From Rhodococcus sp. G-MC3 (GTDB lineage Bacteria > Actinomycetota > Actinomycetes > Mycobacteriales > Mycobacteriaceae): DNA of 64,000 nucleotides. The notes beneath the pieces were generated by a model. The model was not told the DNA's origin. It searched no databases and saw only the letters and a program-made list of their open reading frames with translations. Below, one piece after another: positions 17,246 through 25,605 of this stretch (positions within the stretch are counted from its first letter, which is position 1; every line of letters starts with the position of its first letter). Position numbers and translations under genes: made by a program. The stretch spans positions 248,001 through 312,000 of the forward strand of contig NZ_JASISW010000002.1 of assembly GCF_030063335.1 (NCBI RefSeq). Direction: 5' to 3'.

Positions 17246-18172
17246 GTGAAAATCTCGACCATAATTCGACGGTCGGCCGTTGTTGCAATGCTCTGCGCTG
17301 GGGCGGCGGTGGTGCAGTCTCCGGTAGCGTCGGCGGCGCCCACCTGCGCCGGAGCGGGCGCGACCCCGGTGAAGGTTGCGCAGATCGGCGGCGCTGCACT
17401 GGAAGGCCTCGCGGTCGACGGGCTCGGCCGGATGTACACCACCGACATTTTCAGTAGCCGCGTCTACCGAATCGACGCCCCTGGCCTTACGCCCTATCCG
17501 ATCGCGACGGTCCCCGGCGGAGGCGGAGCGCTCGCCTGGATGCCCGACGGCACCCTGCTCGTCGGCTACGGCGCCAACCCGCTCGTTCTCGTCGGCGATG
17601 TCGTGAAGGCTGCAGGAATCGTCCGGTTGAACGTCGATACCCTTGCGACGAGTACCTTCGCCACCGGGCTCAGTGCGGCCAATGGGCTCGCGGTTGCAAG
17701 AGATGGAACCGTCTACGCCACAAATGATTTCGGTAGTCTCATCGGTCAGATCAAGCCCGACGGCACGGTGAATCCGGCGTGGGCTCGATTCCCCAGTGCA
17801 AACGGCGCCGTGCTCGACGAGGCGGGCCAGTACCTCTACGTGTCCCGGACGTTCGTGAACTCGGGGGTCAGCAGAATCCCGATCGCCAACCCGTCGGCTC
17901 CCGAGAGCATTCTCGATCTGGACGGGCTCGAATCGCTGAGTGCTCCCGATGGTCTCACCATCGATCCCGCGGGTAAGGCGGTCGTTCCGTTCAATGTCCG
18001 CGGCCAGATCGTCCGCATCGAGGCGCCAGGGCAGTACTGCGTCCTCGGCAGCGGTATCCCGACCTCGAGCGTGGTCATCTACGGGCGCGGTGACCAGGGA
18101 TTCTCTGCCGGACGGTTGTTCCGGGCAGGCTTCGACGGCGCGGTGTACGAGATCCCGGGTGGAAGGATTTAA
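17246..18172 (+). CDS. Secreted SMP-30/NHL-like beta-propeller protein
   Basis: A 308-aa exported protein. The GTG at 17246 follows GGGGGAT and gives a signal peptide ([20 protein letters not shown]) ending near ASAAP at residues 33-35. The mature part has repeated propeller strands: [39 protein letters not shown] and [17 protein letters not shown], as in SMP-30/gluconolactonase/LRE proteins and strictosidine-synthase-like lactonases. Two cysteines (one near the mature N-terminus, one in GQYCVLGSG) could form a disulfide. Substrate and activity are unknown. It precedes dapE by 9 bp. Confidence 0.8.
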   Translation: MKISTIIRRSAVVAMLCAGAAVVQSPVASAAPTCAGAGATPVKVAQIGGAALEGLAVDGLGRMYTTDIFSSRVYRIDAPGLTPYPIATVPGGGGALAWMPDGTLLVGYGANPLVLVGDVVKAAGIVRLNVDTLATSTFATGLSAANGLAVARDGTVYATNDFGSLIGQIKPDGTVNPAWARFPSANGAVLDEAGQYLYVSRTFVNSGVSRIPIANPSAPESILDLDGLESLSAPDGLTIDPAGKAVVPFNVRGQIVRIEAPGQYCVLGSGIPTSSVVIYGRGDQGFSAGRLFRAGFDGAVYEIPGGRI

Positions 18173-18181
18173 GCTGCCTGA

Positions 18182-19291
18182 GTGAGTTTTCCCGAGCTTG
18201 ATCTGCATTCCGACCCGATCGATCTGACCGCTGCGCTGGTCGACATTCCCTCGGTCTCGGAGGACGAGTCCGTCATTGCCGACGCCGTGGAAGCGGCACT
18301 TCGCGGCCAGACCACCGGATTCGAGATCGTGCGCAACGGCAACGTGGTGCTTGCTCGGACGAACCGCGGACTGGGCAGTCGTGTCATGCTCGCAGGCCAC
18401 CTCGACACTGTCCCGATCGCCGACAACGTGCCGAGCCGCCGGGAACCCGGACACTCCGACGGCGACGTCATCCACGGGTGTGGCACCGTGGACATGAAGT
18501 CAGGGGATGCTGTCTTTCTGCATCTCGCGGCGACCATCGCCGAACCGGTGCACGATATGACCCTCGTGTTCTACGACTGCGAGGAGATCGAGGCTGCCAA
18601 GAACGGCCTCGGCCGGATCGAACGCGAACTTCCCGAGTGGCTGAAGGCCGACGTTGCGATCCTGGGTGAACCGACGGGCGGATACATCGAAGCCGGTTGT
18701 CAGGGTACTTTGCGAGTTCGGCTCTCGGCCAAGGGAACTCGTGCGCACAGCGCGCGTTCGTGGTTGGGAGACAACGCTATTCACAAGTTCGGGGCGGTGC
18801 TGAACAGGCTCGCGGCGTATCGGGCACGGCAAGTCGACATCGACGGTTGTGTATATCGCGAGGGATTGCAGGCGGTCCGAATCTCCGGCGGCGTTGCGGG
18901 CAACGTCGTTCCCGATGCGGCCGAACTCGATGTGAACTTTCGGTTCGCTCCCGACCGGAGTGTGGAGCAGGCCGTCGAGCATGTCCATGAGGTTGTCGAC
19001 GGTCTGGATCTGGGATTCGACGTCACCGATTCCTCTCCCGGTGCGCTGCCCGGCTTGTCGGCGCCTGCGGCAGCTGCACTGATCGAGGCTGCGGGCGGGC
19101 AGTTCCGGGCCAAGTACGGCTGGACCGACGTATCGCGGTTCTCCGCGCTCGGGATCCCCGCCGTGAACTATGGCCCAGGCGATCCGAACCTTGCTCACAA
19201 GCGTGACGAGCGAGTGCCGACGGCGCAGATCACCGACGTCACCCGCGTCCTCAGGGGTTATCTGCAACTCGATAACTCGACCGCCGGATAG
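18182..19291 (+). CDS. dapE: Succinyl-diaminopimelate desuccinylase DapE
   Basis: A 369-aa M20-family zinc hydrolase that releases succinate from N-succinyl-LL-DAP. Metal-site motifs are [14 protein letters not shown] (His and Asp), [13 protein letters not shown] (bridging Asp), the catalytic acid in [14 protein letters not shown] and the C-terminal His in [11 protein letters not shown]. The dimerisation domain lies between, with [21 protein letters not shown] 18182 is used. DapC, DapD and DapE are all in this window, so the succinylase branch to meso-DAP is well supported. Confidence 0.96.
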   Translation: MSFPELDLHSDPIDLTAALVDIPSVSEDESVIADAVEAALRGQTTGFEIVRNGNVVLARTNRGLGSRVMLAGHLDTVPIADNVPSRREPGHSDGDVIHGCGTVDMKSGDAVFLHLAATIAEPVHDMTLVFYDCEEIEAAKNGLGRIERELPEWLKADVAILGEPTGGYIEAGCQGTLRVRLSAKGTRAHSARSWLGDNAIHKFGAVLNRLAAYRARQVDIDGCVYREGLQAVRISGGVAGNVVPDAAELDVNFRFAPDRSVEQAVEHVHEVVDGLDLGFDVTDSSPGALPGLSAPAAAALIEAAGGQFRAKYGWTDVSRFSALGIPAVNYGPGDPNLAHKRDERVPTAQITDVTRVLRGYLQLDNSTAG

Positions 19292-19301
19292 CCTTGTCGG
19301 C

Positions 19302-20045
19302 ATGGATGAGGAGAAGGCAGTAAAGCACAAGGGCCCGGTTGTTCTACGTCGCGGACGCAACTCCGAGTCCACCACGTCCGATCAGAGATTGCTCGACCAG
19401 CGCGGGCCGGGCAACTGGATTCACTCCGATACCTGGCGAGTGCTGCGCATCCAGAGCGAATTCGTCGAGGGGTTCGGCGCTCTCGCCGAGGTGCCCAAAG
19501 CGGTCACCGTTTTCGGTTCTGCGCGTACGCCCCGAGATCATGTCGACTACCAGCGCAGCCGCGAACTCGGAACTGCCTTGGCCGAGGCAGGTTTCGCAGT
19601 CATCACCGGCGGCGGGCCCGGCGTGATGGAGGGTGCCAATCGCGGCGCGAGCAGCGCCGACGGCTTCTCCATCGGTCTCGGAATCGAGCTTCCGTTCGAG
19701 CAGGGACTCAACGACTGGGTGGATCTGGGAATCAACTTTCGGTACTTCTTCGTTCGAAAGACGATGTTCGTCAAGTACTCCCAGGCGTTCGTTTGTCTAC
19801 CCGGTGGGTTCGGTACGCTCGACGAGTTGTTCGAGGCGCTCACTCTGGTGCAGACGGGCAAGGTCACGAAGTTCCCGATCGTTCTGCTGGGCACCGAATT
19901 CTGGTCGGGTCTGCTGGACTGGATCAAGGACACTCTGGTCACCGAGGGCAAGGTGTCGCCGGCAGATCTGGAACTGATCCACTGCACCGACAGCGTCGAG
20001 GAGGCAGTCCGCATCGTGACGAGCACTACGGGGGAATCATTGTGA
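19302..20045 (+). CDS. LOG family (TIGR00730-like) Rossmann protein, paralogue 1
   Basis: A 247-aa protein with an N-terminal extension of about 60 residues, then the LOG core: TVFGSARTP, ITGGGPGVMEGANRGAS (about 105-121), the Arg-containing RYFFVRKTMFVKYS, and the catalytic CLPGGFGTLDELFE motif. LOG proteins hydrolyse cytokinin nucleoside 5'-monophosphates or, in many bacteria, other nucleotides such as AMP to base plus ribose 5-phosphate. The start is ATG 19302. Its stop overlaps the GTG of a second LOG protein (GTGA). The gene pair recalls the Rv1205 region, where one LOG is known. Confidence 0.88.
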   Translation: MDEEKAVKHKGPVVLRRGRNSESTTSDQRLLDQRGPGNWIHSDTWRVLRIQSEFVEGFGALAEVPKAVTVFGSARTPRDHVDYQRSRELGTALAEAGFAVITGGGPGVMEGANRGASSADGFSIGLGIELPFEQGLNDWVDLGINFRYFFVRKTMFVKYSQAFVCLPGGFGTLDELFEALTLVQTGKVTKFPIVLLGTEFWSGLLDWIKDTLVTEGKVSPADLELIHCTDSVEEAVRIVTSTTGESL

Positions 20046-20608
20046 GTCTGAGTGTCTGTGTCTACTGCGCGTCCGGTCCGGTGGACGCGTCGTTCATCGA
20101 CTTGGCCCGCGAACTGGGAACCGAAATCGGAGCGCGGGGATGGCAGCTTGTCTCAGGCGGTGGCAACGTCTCGATGATGGGCGCCGTCGCCGAGTCCGCG
20201 CGCGCAGCGGGTGCCTTCACCGTCGGCGTCATCCCGAAGGCGTTGGTCCATCGTGAGGTCGCCGACGTCGATGCCGACGAATTGATCGTCACCGACACCA
20301 TGCGTGAGCGAAAGAAGATCATGGAGGATCGGGCGGACGCGTTCATCACTCTGCCCGGCGGTATCGGAACGCTGGAGGAGTTGTTCGAAACCTGGACGGC
20401 CGGGTATTTGGGGATGCACGCCAAGCCCATCGTCCTGCTCGATCCCGTCGACCATTACGCCGGTTTATTACAGTGGATCGACGGGCTCAGCTCCACGGGA
20501 TTCGTTCAACAACGGGCACTGGACGCACTGGTGAGAACTACTTCGGTGGGGGAGGCGCTCGACGCTTGTTCGCCCTCGCCCGGTCCGGGAGCGGAGCCTG
20601 CGGAGTGA
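20042..20608 (+). CDS. LOG family protein, paralogue 2 (cytokinin-activating type)
   Basis: A 188-aa compact LOG protein of the plant/fungal cytokinin-activating type: VCVYCASGPVD at the N-terminus, LVSGGGNVSMMGAVAESA, MRERKKIMEDRADAFITLPG, and PGGIGTLEELFETW containing the Glu that defines the active site. It most resembles M. tuberculosis Rv1205, which acts as a phosphoribohydrolase making cytokinins. The last residues (SPGPGAEPAE) are encoded inside a 34-bp-period direct repeat, so the C-terminal tail may have been altered by repeat insertion. It is coupled to the first LOG gene by a GTGA overlap. Confidence 0.9.
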   Translation: MSLSVCVYCASGPVDASFIDLARELGTEIGARGWQLVSGGGNVSMMGAVAESARAAGAFTVGVIPKALVHREVADVDADELIVTDTMRERKKIMEDRADAFITLPGGIGTLEELFETWTAGYLGMHAKPIVLLDPVDHYAGLLQWIDGLSSTGFVQQRALDALVRTTSVGEALDACSPSPGPGAEPAE

Positions 20609-20647
20609 CCATTGATGGCCGGGAGCGGAGCCTGTGGAGTGACCATT
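20585..20647. repeat. Two direct copies of a 29-bp repeat (period 34)
   Basis: The units at 20585-20613 and 20619-20647 are identical except for one base (CTGCGG versus CTGTGG); each starts CCGGGAGCGGAGCC and ends GGAGTGACCATT. The first unit covers the last codons and the stop of the LOG gene; the second reaches the -35 region proposed for fadD6. A degenerate match (GGAGCGGGGCTGCATGAGACCATTG) lies near 24317, before the DivIVA-like gene, so the motif may be dispersed. Confidence 0.75.
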
Positions 20648-20674
20648 TGCACAGAGGTTACTCTGGAGTAGGGT
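20647..20674 (+). promoter_or_regulatory. Putative fadD6 promoter with overlapping small palindrome
   Basis: TTGCAC at 20647-20652 and TAGGGT at 20669-20674 are separated by 16 bp and would place a start near 20681, 26 bp before fadD6. The palindrome TACTCTGGAGTA (20659-20670) overlaps the spacer and -10 and could bind a repressor, possibly acyl-CoA responsive. Confidence 0.4.
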
Positions 20675-20706
20675 AATTTTTGTCACACCGTACACAAGGG
20701 GAGTTC

Positions 20707-22476
20707 ATGGCTGTCGATGCCCGTCAGAAAATTGGTGTAACCGATCTCGCGATCGCGTTACCGAAAATGGTGACGGAGGTGCCGAGCCTGCTACGCGGGG
20801 TTGCCGGCTTCACCCGAAAGCCGACTCACAAAGCATCGATCGGCAAGGTTTTCCAGGACGTCGCGGCTAAGCGCGGTAGCCACGCTTTCGTGCGATTCGA
20901 AGGCGAGTCCACGTCCTATGCGGATGCGAACGCACTGGTCAACCAGTACGCCCACGTCTTCGAGGACCTTGGGGTTCAGCGCGGAGACGTCGTCGGAGTC
21001 TTGAGCAAGAATCGCCCCGAAGCACTGTTTGCAGCACTCGCCGCCGTCAAACTCGGCGCTACCGCTGGGATGCTCAACTACAACCAGCGCGGCGACGTCC
21101 TCGAACACAGTCTCGAAATCCTGTCGGCCAAGGTACTGGTCCTCGACGAGAGCGCGCACGACGCTCTCGATTCCCTGGACACCGCGCCCGAGGCTCTCCC
21201 CATGAAGAAGCTCGCCGAACTCGCGAAGAAGCAGTCGACTAGCAACCCTTCGGTCACCGCCGAGATCTTGGCCAAGGAGAAGGCGTTCTACATCTTCACC
21301 TCGGGCACCACCGGTATGCCCAAGGCCAGCCTGATGAGCCACTTCCGTTGGCTCAAGTCCATGTCGGGACTCGGCAACATGGGCGTGCGACTGCGCGGCG
21401 ACGACGTCATCTACTGCGCGCTGCCGCTCTATCACAACAATGCGCTGACGGTGACGCTGTCTTCGGTGCTCGCGGGCGGCGCGACGATGGCCATCGGAAA
21501 GCAGTTCTCGGTCAGTAACTTCTGGGAAGACGTTCGGATCAACAAGGCAACGGCATTCACCTACATCGGTGAGCTCTGCCGATACCTGCTGACCCAGCCG
21601 AAGAAGGACTCCGACCGCGACAACACGATCAAGCTGGTCGTCGGCAACGGTCTGCGCCCGGAAATCTGGGACGAGTTCACCGAAAGATTCGGCATCGAAC
21701 GCGTCGCCGAGTTCTACGGCGCGAGCGAGTGCAACATCGCGTTCGTCAACGCGCTGAACATGAAGAAGACCGCCGGGATCTGCCCGCTTCCGTACGCTGT
21801 CGTCGAATACGACGAGGAGAGTGGCAAAGCCAAGCGCGGCAAGAACGGCAAGCTCCTCAAGGTCGGATCGGGCGAGGTCGGTCTGCTGCTCTCGAAGGTC
21901 ACCGACCGGGCTCCGTTCGACGGCTACTCCGACGACGACGCCAGCGAGAAGAAGCTGATTCGCGACGGCTTCAAGGATGGCGACTGCTGGTTCGATACCG
22001 GTGACCTGGTCCGTAAGCAGGGGTGGATGCACGTCGCATTCGTCGACCGTCTCGGCGACACCTTCCGCTGGAAGGGCGAGAATGTCGCGACGACTCAGGT
22101 CGAGGGTGCTCTCGGTGGCCACCCGGCGGTCGACGGTGCGGTTGTCTACGGCGTCGACATCGACGGCACGGACGGAAAGGCGGGCATGGCGGCGGTCACG
22201 CTTCGCGAAGGCGAGACGTTCGACGGCAAGGCCGTCGCGGCTCATCTCTACGACAAGCTGCCGACCTACGCGGTGCCACTGTTCGTGCGGGTCGTCGAGA
22301 CCCTGGAGCAGACGTCGACGTTCAAGAGTCAGAAGGTCGCATTGCGCAAGCTCGGGTACGGCGACAACGAGGACAGCGAACTGTACGTGCTGCGCGGTAA
22401 GTCGGGCGGCTACGACAAGGCCTACGACGGCTACGTCGACGAGGTCGCGGCAGGCAAGGCCCCCAGCAGCAAATAA
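20707..22476 (+). CDS. fadD6: Long-chain fatty-acid-CoA ligase FadD6
   Basis: A 589-aa very-long/long-chain acyl-CoA synthetase of the FATP/FadD6 group. Motifs are YIFTSGTTGMPKASLMSH (AMP-binding P-loop, about 196-213), FYGASECNIAFVN (the A5-type motif), DRLGDTFRWKGENVAT (the A8-type DRxGDTFRWKGENV characteristic of FATPs) and TSTFKSQKVALRKLGY near the C-terminus. ATG 20707 follows AAGGGGAG, a good ribosome-binding site. It activates exogenous or recycled fatty acids for lipid synthesis or oxidation. The fadD6-folP2-gpgS order is the mycobacterial Rv1206-1208 order. Confidence 0.95.
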   Translation: MAVDARQKIGVTDLAIALPKMVTEVPSLLRGVAGFTRKPTHKASIGKVFQDVAAKRGSHAFVRFEGESTSYADANALVNQYAHVFEDLGVQRGDVVGVLSKNRPEALFAALAAVKLGATAGMLNYNQRGDVLEHSLEILSAKVLVLDESAHDALDSLDTAPEALPMKKLAELAKKQSTSNPSVTAEILAKEKAFYIFTSGTTGMPKASLMSHFRWLKSMSGLGNMGVRLRGDDVIYCALPLYHNNALTVTLSSVLAGGATMAIGKQFSVSNFWEDVRINKATAFTYIGELCRYLLTQPKKDSDRDNTIKLVVGNGLRPEIWDEFTERFGIERVAEFYGASECNIAFVNALNMKKTAGICPLPYAVVEYDEESGKAKRGKNGKLLKVGSGEVGLLLSKVTDRAPFDGYSDDDASEKKLIRDGFKDGDCWFDTGDLVRKQGWMHVAFVDRLGDTFRWKGENVATTQVEGALGGHPAVDGAVVYGVDIDGTDGKAGMAAVTLREGETFDGKAVAAHLYDKLPTYAVPLFVRVVETLEQTSTFKSQKVALRKLGYGDNEDSELYVLRGKSGGYDKAYDGYVDEVAAGKAPSSK

Positions 22477-22509
22477 GGTGCCGGCGGCCGCCGTGCCAGT
22501 ATTGAATTC

Positions 22510-23370
22510 ATGAGCACTCTCTGCGGTAAGCCGGTCGCCGATGATCGTGCCCTGGTCATGGCGATCGTCAACCGCACTCCCGATTCGTTCTACGACAAGG
22601 GAAGAAATTTCACCGATGACGCCGCGATGGCGTCGGTTCATCGTGCCGTAGCCGAAGGAGCCGACGTCGTCGACATCGGCGGCGTCAAGGCGGGCCCCGG
22701 CGACCTTGTCGACGCTGCCGAGGAGATCAGGCGTGTCGTTCCGTTCGTCGAAGCCATTCGGGGGCAATACCCGGAGCTACTCATCTCCGTGGACACCTGG
22801 CGCAGTGAAGTCGCCCGCCTCGCGTGCAGAGTCGGGGCCGATCTGATCAACGACACCTGGGCCGGCGCCGATCCGGAACTGGTGACGGTTGCCGCCGAAG
22901 AAGGCGTTGGCATCGTCTGCTCGCACACCGGCGGGGCCGTCCCCAGGACGCGCCCTCACCGAGTTCGCTACAACGATGTAGTCGCGGATGTGGTCGACGA
23001 GGTGACCGCTGCGGCCGAAAAAGCTGTTGCTGCCGGCGTTCGCCAGGACTCGATTCTCATCGATCCGACCCACGATTTCGGAAAAAACACCTATCACGGG
23101 CTCGAGTTGTTGCGTCGCGTGGACGTTCTTGTAAACACCGGATGGCCAGTCCTTATGGCGCTGAGCAACAAGGACTTCATCGGGGAGACTCTAGGTGTAG
23201 AACTCGCCGACCGGTTGGAGGGAACATTGGCAGCGACAGCATTGGCCGCAGCAGGCGGCGCCCGAATGTTCCGGGTGCACGAGGTTGCGTCGACCAGAAG
23301 AGTCGTCGACATGGTGGCGGCAATACAGGGGACGAGGATTCCGGCCTGGACTGTAAGGGGGCTCGCATGA
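22510..23370 (+). CDS. folP2: FolP2, dihydropteroate-synthase-like protein
   Basis: A 286-aa TIM-barrel protein related to dihydropteroate synthase: MAIVNRTPDSFYDKGR (about 16-31) instead of the canonical N-x-T-P-D-S-F-S-DGG, DVVDIGGVKAGPG, SVDTWRSEVARLAC, NDTWAG and DPTHDFGKNTYHGLELLRR. The substitutions match mycobacterial FolP2 (Rv1207), reported not to act as a dihydropteroate synthase; a true folP1 would lie elsewhere. Its stop overlaps the gpgS ATG (ATGA), hinting at a role linked to glucosylglycerate or methylglucose lipopolysaccharide rather than folate, which is inference. Confidence 0.92.
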   Translation: MSTLCGKPVADDRALVMAIVNRTPDSFYDKGRNFTDDAAMASVHRAVAEGADVVDIGGVKAGPGDLVDAAEEIRRVVPFVEAIRGQYPELLISVDTWRSEVARLACRVGADLINDTWAGADPELVTVAAEEGVGIVCSHTGGAVPRTRPHRVRYNDVVADVVDEVTAAAEKAVAAGVRQDSILIDPTHDFGKNTYHGLELLRRVDVLVNTGWPVLMALSNKDFIGETLGVELADRLEGTLAATALAAAGGARMFRVHEVASTRRVVDMVAAIQGTRIPAWTVRGLA

Positions 23371-24293
23371 CGCTCGCAGATCGAACATCGGTGAACACAT
23401 CGTGGGCCGACTCCAACAGCTGGGACACTCCGTCCTGGTCGCTGGCAGAACTCGAGGCGGCTAAGCGAGGGCGCACGGTCTCCGTCGTGCTTCCGGCACT
23501 CAACGAGGAAGAGACCGTCGCCGCGGTGGTGGACACCATCCACCCCCTGCTCGGCGGACTCGTGGACGAGCTGATCGTCCTGGACTCCGGGTCGACCGAT
23601 GCCACCGCCGAGCGCGCGAGGGCAGCAGGTGCCCGTGTCATCAGTCGCGAGGAAGCCATTCCCGGGCTCGCGCCGGTGAAAGGCAAAGGAGAGGTGCTGT
23701 GGCGATCCGTCGCAGCTTCGACGGGCGACCTCATCGCTTTCGTCGACTCCGATCTCATCAACCCGGATCCGGCCTTCGTCCCGAAACTGTTGGGGCCTCT
23801 GCTCACGGGTGACGGTATCCACCTCGTGAAGGGGTATTACCGCCGTCCACTGCGTACGAGCGGCACCGAGGATGCCAACGGAGGCGGGCGGGTCACCGAA
23901 CTCGTCGCACGCCCCCTGTTGGCCGCGATGCGCCCCGAACTCTCCGGCGTCATCCAGCCTCTCGGTGGCGAGTACGCGGGCACCCGCGAACTGCTCTCGG
24001 CAGTTCCGTTCGCGCCGGGATACGGCGTCGAGATCGGGTTGCTGCTCGATACATACGACCGCCTCGGCTTGAACGCCATCGGCCAGGTCAACCTCGGCGT
24101 TCGTAAACACCGCAATCGCCCGCTCGTCGAACTGGGGGCGATGAGCCGCCAGATCGTCGGGACAATGTTGAATCGGTGCGGAATGGCCGATTCCGGAGCG
24201 GGGCTCATGCAGTTCCGTGTCGACGGCGACTCTTTCGTACCGTTCTCGACCGAGGTTTCGCTCGAGGATCGGCCGGCCATCAACACCCTGTAG
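23367..24293 (+). CDS. gpgS: Glucosyl-3-phosphoglycerate synthase GpgS
   Basis: A 308-aa GT81-family glycosyltransferase that transfers glucose from a nucleotide sugar to 3-phosphoglycerate, the first step of methylglucose lipopolysaccharide (MGLP) and glucosylglycerate synthesis. The GT-A nucleotide site VSVVLPALNEEETV (38-51) and the metal DxD as D127-S128-D129 are visible, followed by GYYRRPL and the QPLGGEYAGTREL acceptor-loop motif. ATG 23367 overlaps the folP2 stop. GlgM and GlgC, which supply maltose-1-phosphate for alpha-glucans and MGLP, are encoded 3 kb downstream, so polymethylated glucan synthesis is a theme of this stretch. Confidence 0.96.
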   Translation: MTLADRTSVNTSWADSNSWDTPSWSLAELEAAKRGRTVSVVLPALNEEETVAAVVDTIHPLLGGLVDELIVLDSGSTDATAERARAAGARVISREEAIPGLAPVKGKGEVLWRSVAASTGDLIAFVDSDLINPDPAFVPKLLGPLLTGDGIHLVKGYYRRPLRTSGTEDANGGGRVTELVARPLLAAMRPELSGVIQPLGGEYAGTRELLSAVPFAPGYGVEIGLLLDTYDRLGLNAIGQVNLGVRKHRNRPLVELGAMSRQIVGTMLNRCGMADSGAGLMQFRVDGDSFVPFSTEVSLEDRPAINTL

Positions 24294-24346
24294 TGATTAC
24301 GGGACCGTAGGGGATCAGGAGCGGGGCTGCATGAGACCATTGCGCG

Positions 24347-24667
24347 ATGCTGACGCTTCTTCTCTACGTCGTCATCATTGCCGTCATTGCAGCCCTGCTT
24401 TTCTTCGTGGCAAGTGCTGTCTTCGGACGCGGTGAGGAACTCGAACCCCTGCCGGAGGGAACCACGGCCACGGTTCTACCCGCTGAAGGTGTGACGGGTG
24501 CAGACGTCGATGTCCTTCGGTTCCAGCAGACGCTGAGGGGGTACAAGCAGAGTGAGGTCGATTGGGTCCTCGATCGGCTGGGCGCGGAGATCGACCTCCT
24601 GCGGTCCAGGCTTTCTGCGGCCCAGATTTCTGATCTCTCAGCTTCCGACCGAGCCGACGACAAATGA
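24347..24667 (+). CDS. Small membrane protein with DivIVA-like segment
   Basis: A 106-aa protein with one N-terminal transmembrane helix (residues 2-25, LLLYVVIIAVIAALLFFVAS), a short Pro-rich linker and a C-terminal DivIVA/Wag31-like motif: LRFQQTLRGYKQSEVDWVLDRL, then a coiled-coil tail EIDLLRSRL. It matches Rv1209 in position and layout. Such modules can be recruited to curved or polar membrane. The stop overlaps the tag ATG (ATGA), so it is coupled to the glycosylase gene. Confidence 0.8.
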   Translation: MLTLLLYVVIIAVIAALLFFVASAVFGRGEELEPLPEGTTATVLPAEGVTGADVDVLRFQQTLRGYKQSEVDWVLDRLGAEIDLLRSRLSAAQISDLSASDRADDK

Positions 24668-25263
24668 CTGCAGTCCCGGGCCCCGACGGCCTGCTGCGCT
24701 GTCCGTGGGGAGCCACCGGCGACGAGCTGTATCGCGACTATCACGACACCGAATGGGGCCGCGAACTTCACGGCCGTGACGCGCTGTACGAGAGGCTCTG
24801 CCTCGAAGCGTTTCAATCTGGGCTGTCCTGGATCACGATTCTGCGCAAACGTGACAATTTCCGATCCGCGTTCGCCGGGTTCGATCCGGAAAAGGTAGCG
24901 CACTTCGGTGCAGTCGACGTCGAACGCCTCATGAACGACGCGTCGATCGTCCGCAACCGAGCCAAGATCGAGGCTGCGATCGGAAACGCCCGTGTCCTCG
25001 ACAATTTCGACCTCGACGCCGTGCTCTGGTCTTTTGCGCCGACGCCCCGAACAATGCGTCTCGATCACATATCAGATGTACCCGCGGTGACCGCAGAATC
25101 GACGGCCATGGCGAAGGAACTGAAACGCCGTGGACTGCGATTTTTCGGTCCGACCACGGCGTATGCGCTGATGCAGGCCACCGGAATGGTGGACGATCAC
25201 CTGTCGGGTTGCTTCGTGACGGCCCCGAATACCGACTCCAGTTCCCGGTATCGACCTCGATAG
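24664..25263 (+). CDS. tag: DNA-3-methyladenine glycosylase I
   Basis: A 199-aa base-excision repair enzyme that removes 3-methyladenine from DNA. Its signature is the N-terminal RCPWGATGDELYRDYHDTEWG, followed by DALYERLCLEAFQSGLSWITIL with the catalytic acid, a helix-hairpin region (FDPEKVAHFGAVDVERLM), and GPTTAYALMQATGMVDDHLSGC. The Cys near residue 13, the His in YHDTEW, and the His and Cys in DDHLSGC form the expected structural zinc site. It is the counterpart of Rv1210 (tagA) and overlaps the DivIVA-like gene by 4 bp. Confidence 0.95.
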   Translation: MTAVPGPDGLLRCPWGATGDELYRDYHDTEWGRELHGRDALYERLCLEAFQSGLSWITILRKRDNFRSAFAGFDPEKVAHFGAVDVERLMNDASIVRNRAKIEAAIGNARVLDNFDLDAVLWSFAPTPRTMRLDHISDVPAVTAESTAMAKELKRRGLRFFGPTTAYALMQATGMVDDHLSGCFVTAPNTDSSSRYRPR

Positions 25264-25361
25264 GGAAGAATAGGACTCTAGAACCCCGCCGCCCCGCGGT
25301 GGGAACATCTTTTTTGACCGAGGCGCAGAGCTGGGCGGCGCAGATCTGGAGGGAGCAGAGG

Positions 25362-25529
25362 ATGGCGGCGATGAAGCCCCGGACCGGGGACGGTCCCCTC
25401 GAAGCAACCAAAGAGGGACGAGGGATCGTGATGAGGGTGCCGCTGGAAGGCGGAGGACGCCTGGTCGTCGAACTCACCCCTGACGAGGCAGCTGCACTCG
25501 GTGAAGAGCTGAAAGGCGTCACCGGTTAA
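25362..25529 (+). CDS. DUF3117 family small protein
   Basis: A 55-aa protein, almost identical in its recognised core to the actinobacterial DUF3117 family (Rv1211): MAAMKPRTGDGPLEATKEGR, then VPLEGGGRLVVELTPDEA. Its function is unknown despite very high conservation. ATG 25362 is chosen because GGAGGGAG lies at the right distance upstream; mycobacterial annotation starts further upstream in frame. A rho-independent terminator follows 22 bp after the stop. Confidence 0.9.
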   Translation: MAAMKPRTGDGPLEATKEGRGIVMRVPLEGGGRLVVELTPDEAAALGEELKGVTG

Positions 25530-25551
25530 CTGCTCGTTCGTTTTCTCTGCC

Positions 25552-25584
25552 AAGCCCCGCCTGTCCTGGACAGGCGGGGCTTTG
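25552..25584 (+). terminator. Strong intrinsic terminator after the tag/DUF3117 genes
   Basis: Perfect 15-bp arms (AAGCCCCGCCTGTCC at 25552-25566 and its complement at 25568-25582) with a minimal loop, followed by TTTG. It closes the transcription unit before the methyltransferase gene. Confidence 0.88.
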
Positions 25585-25605
25585 TGATGCCCGCCATGGT
25601 TGGCC

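Noticed and set aside
20791..22767. A 658-codon minus-strand frame opposite fadD6 and folP2
   Set aside because: Antisense shadow; fadD6 and folP2 carry all the recognisable motifs.
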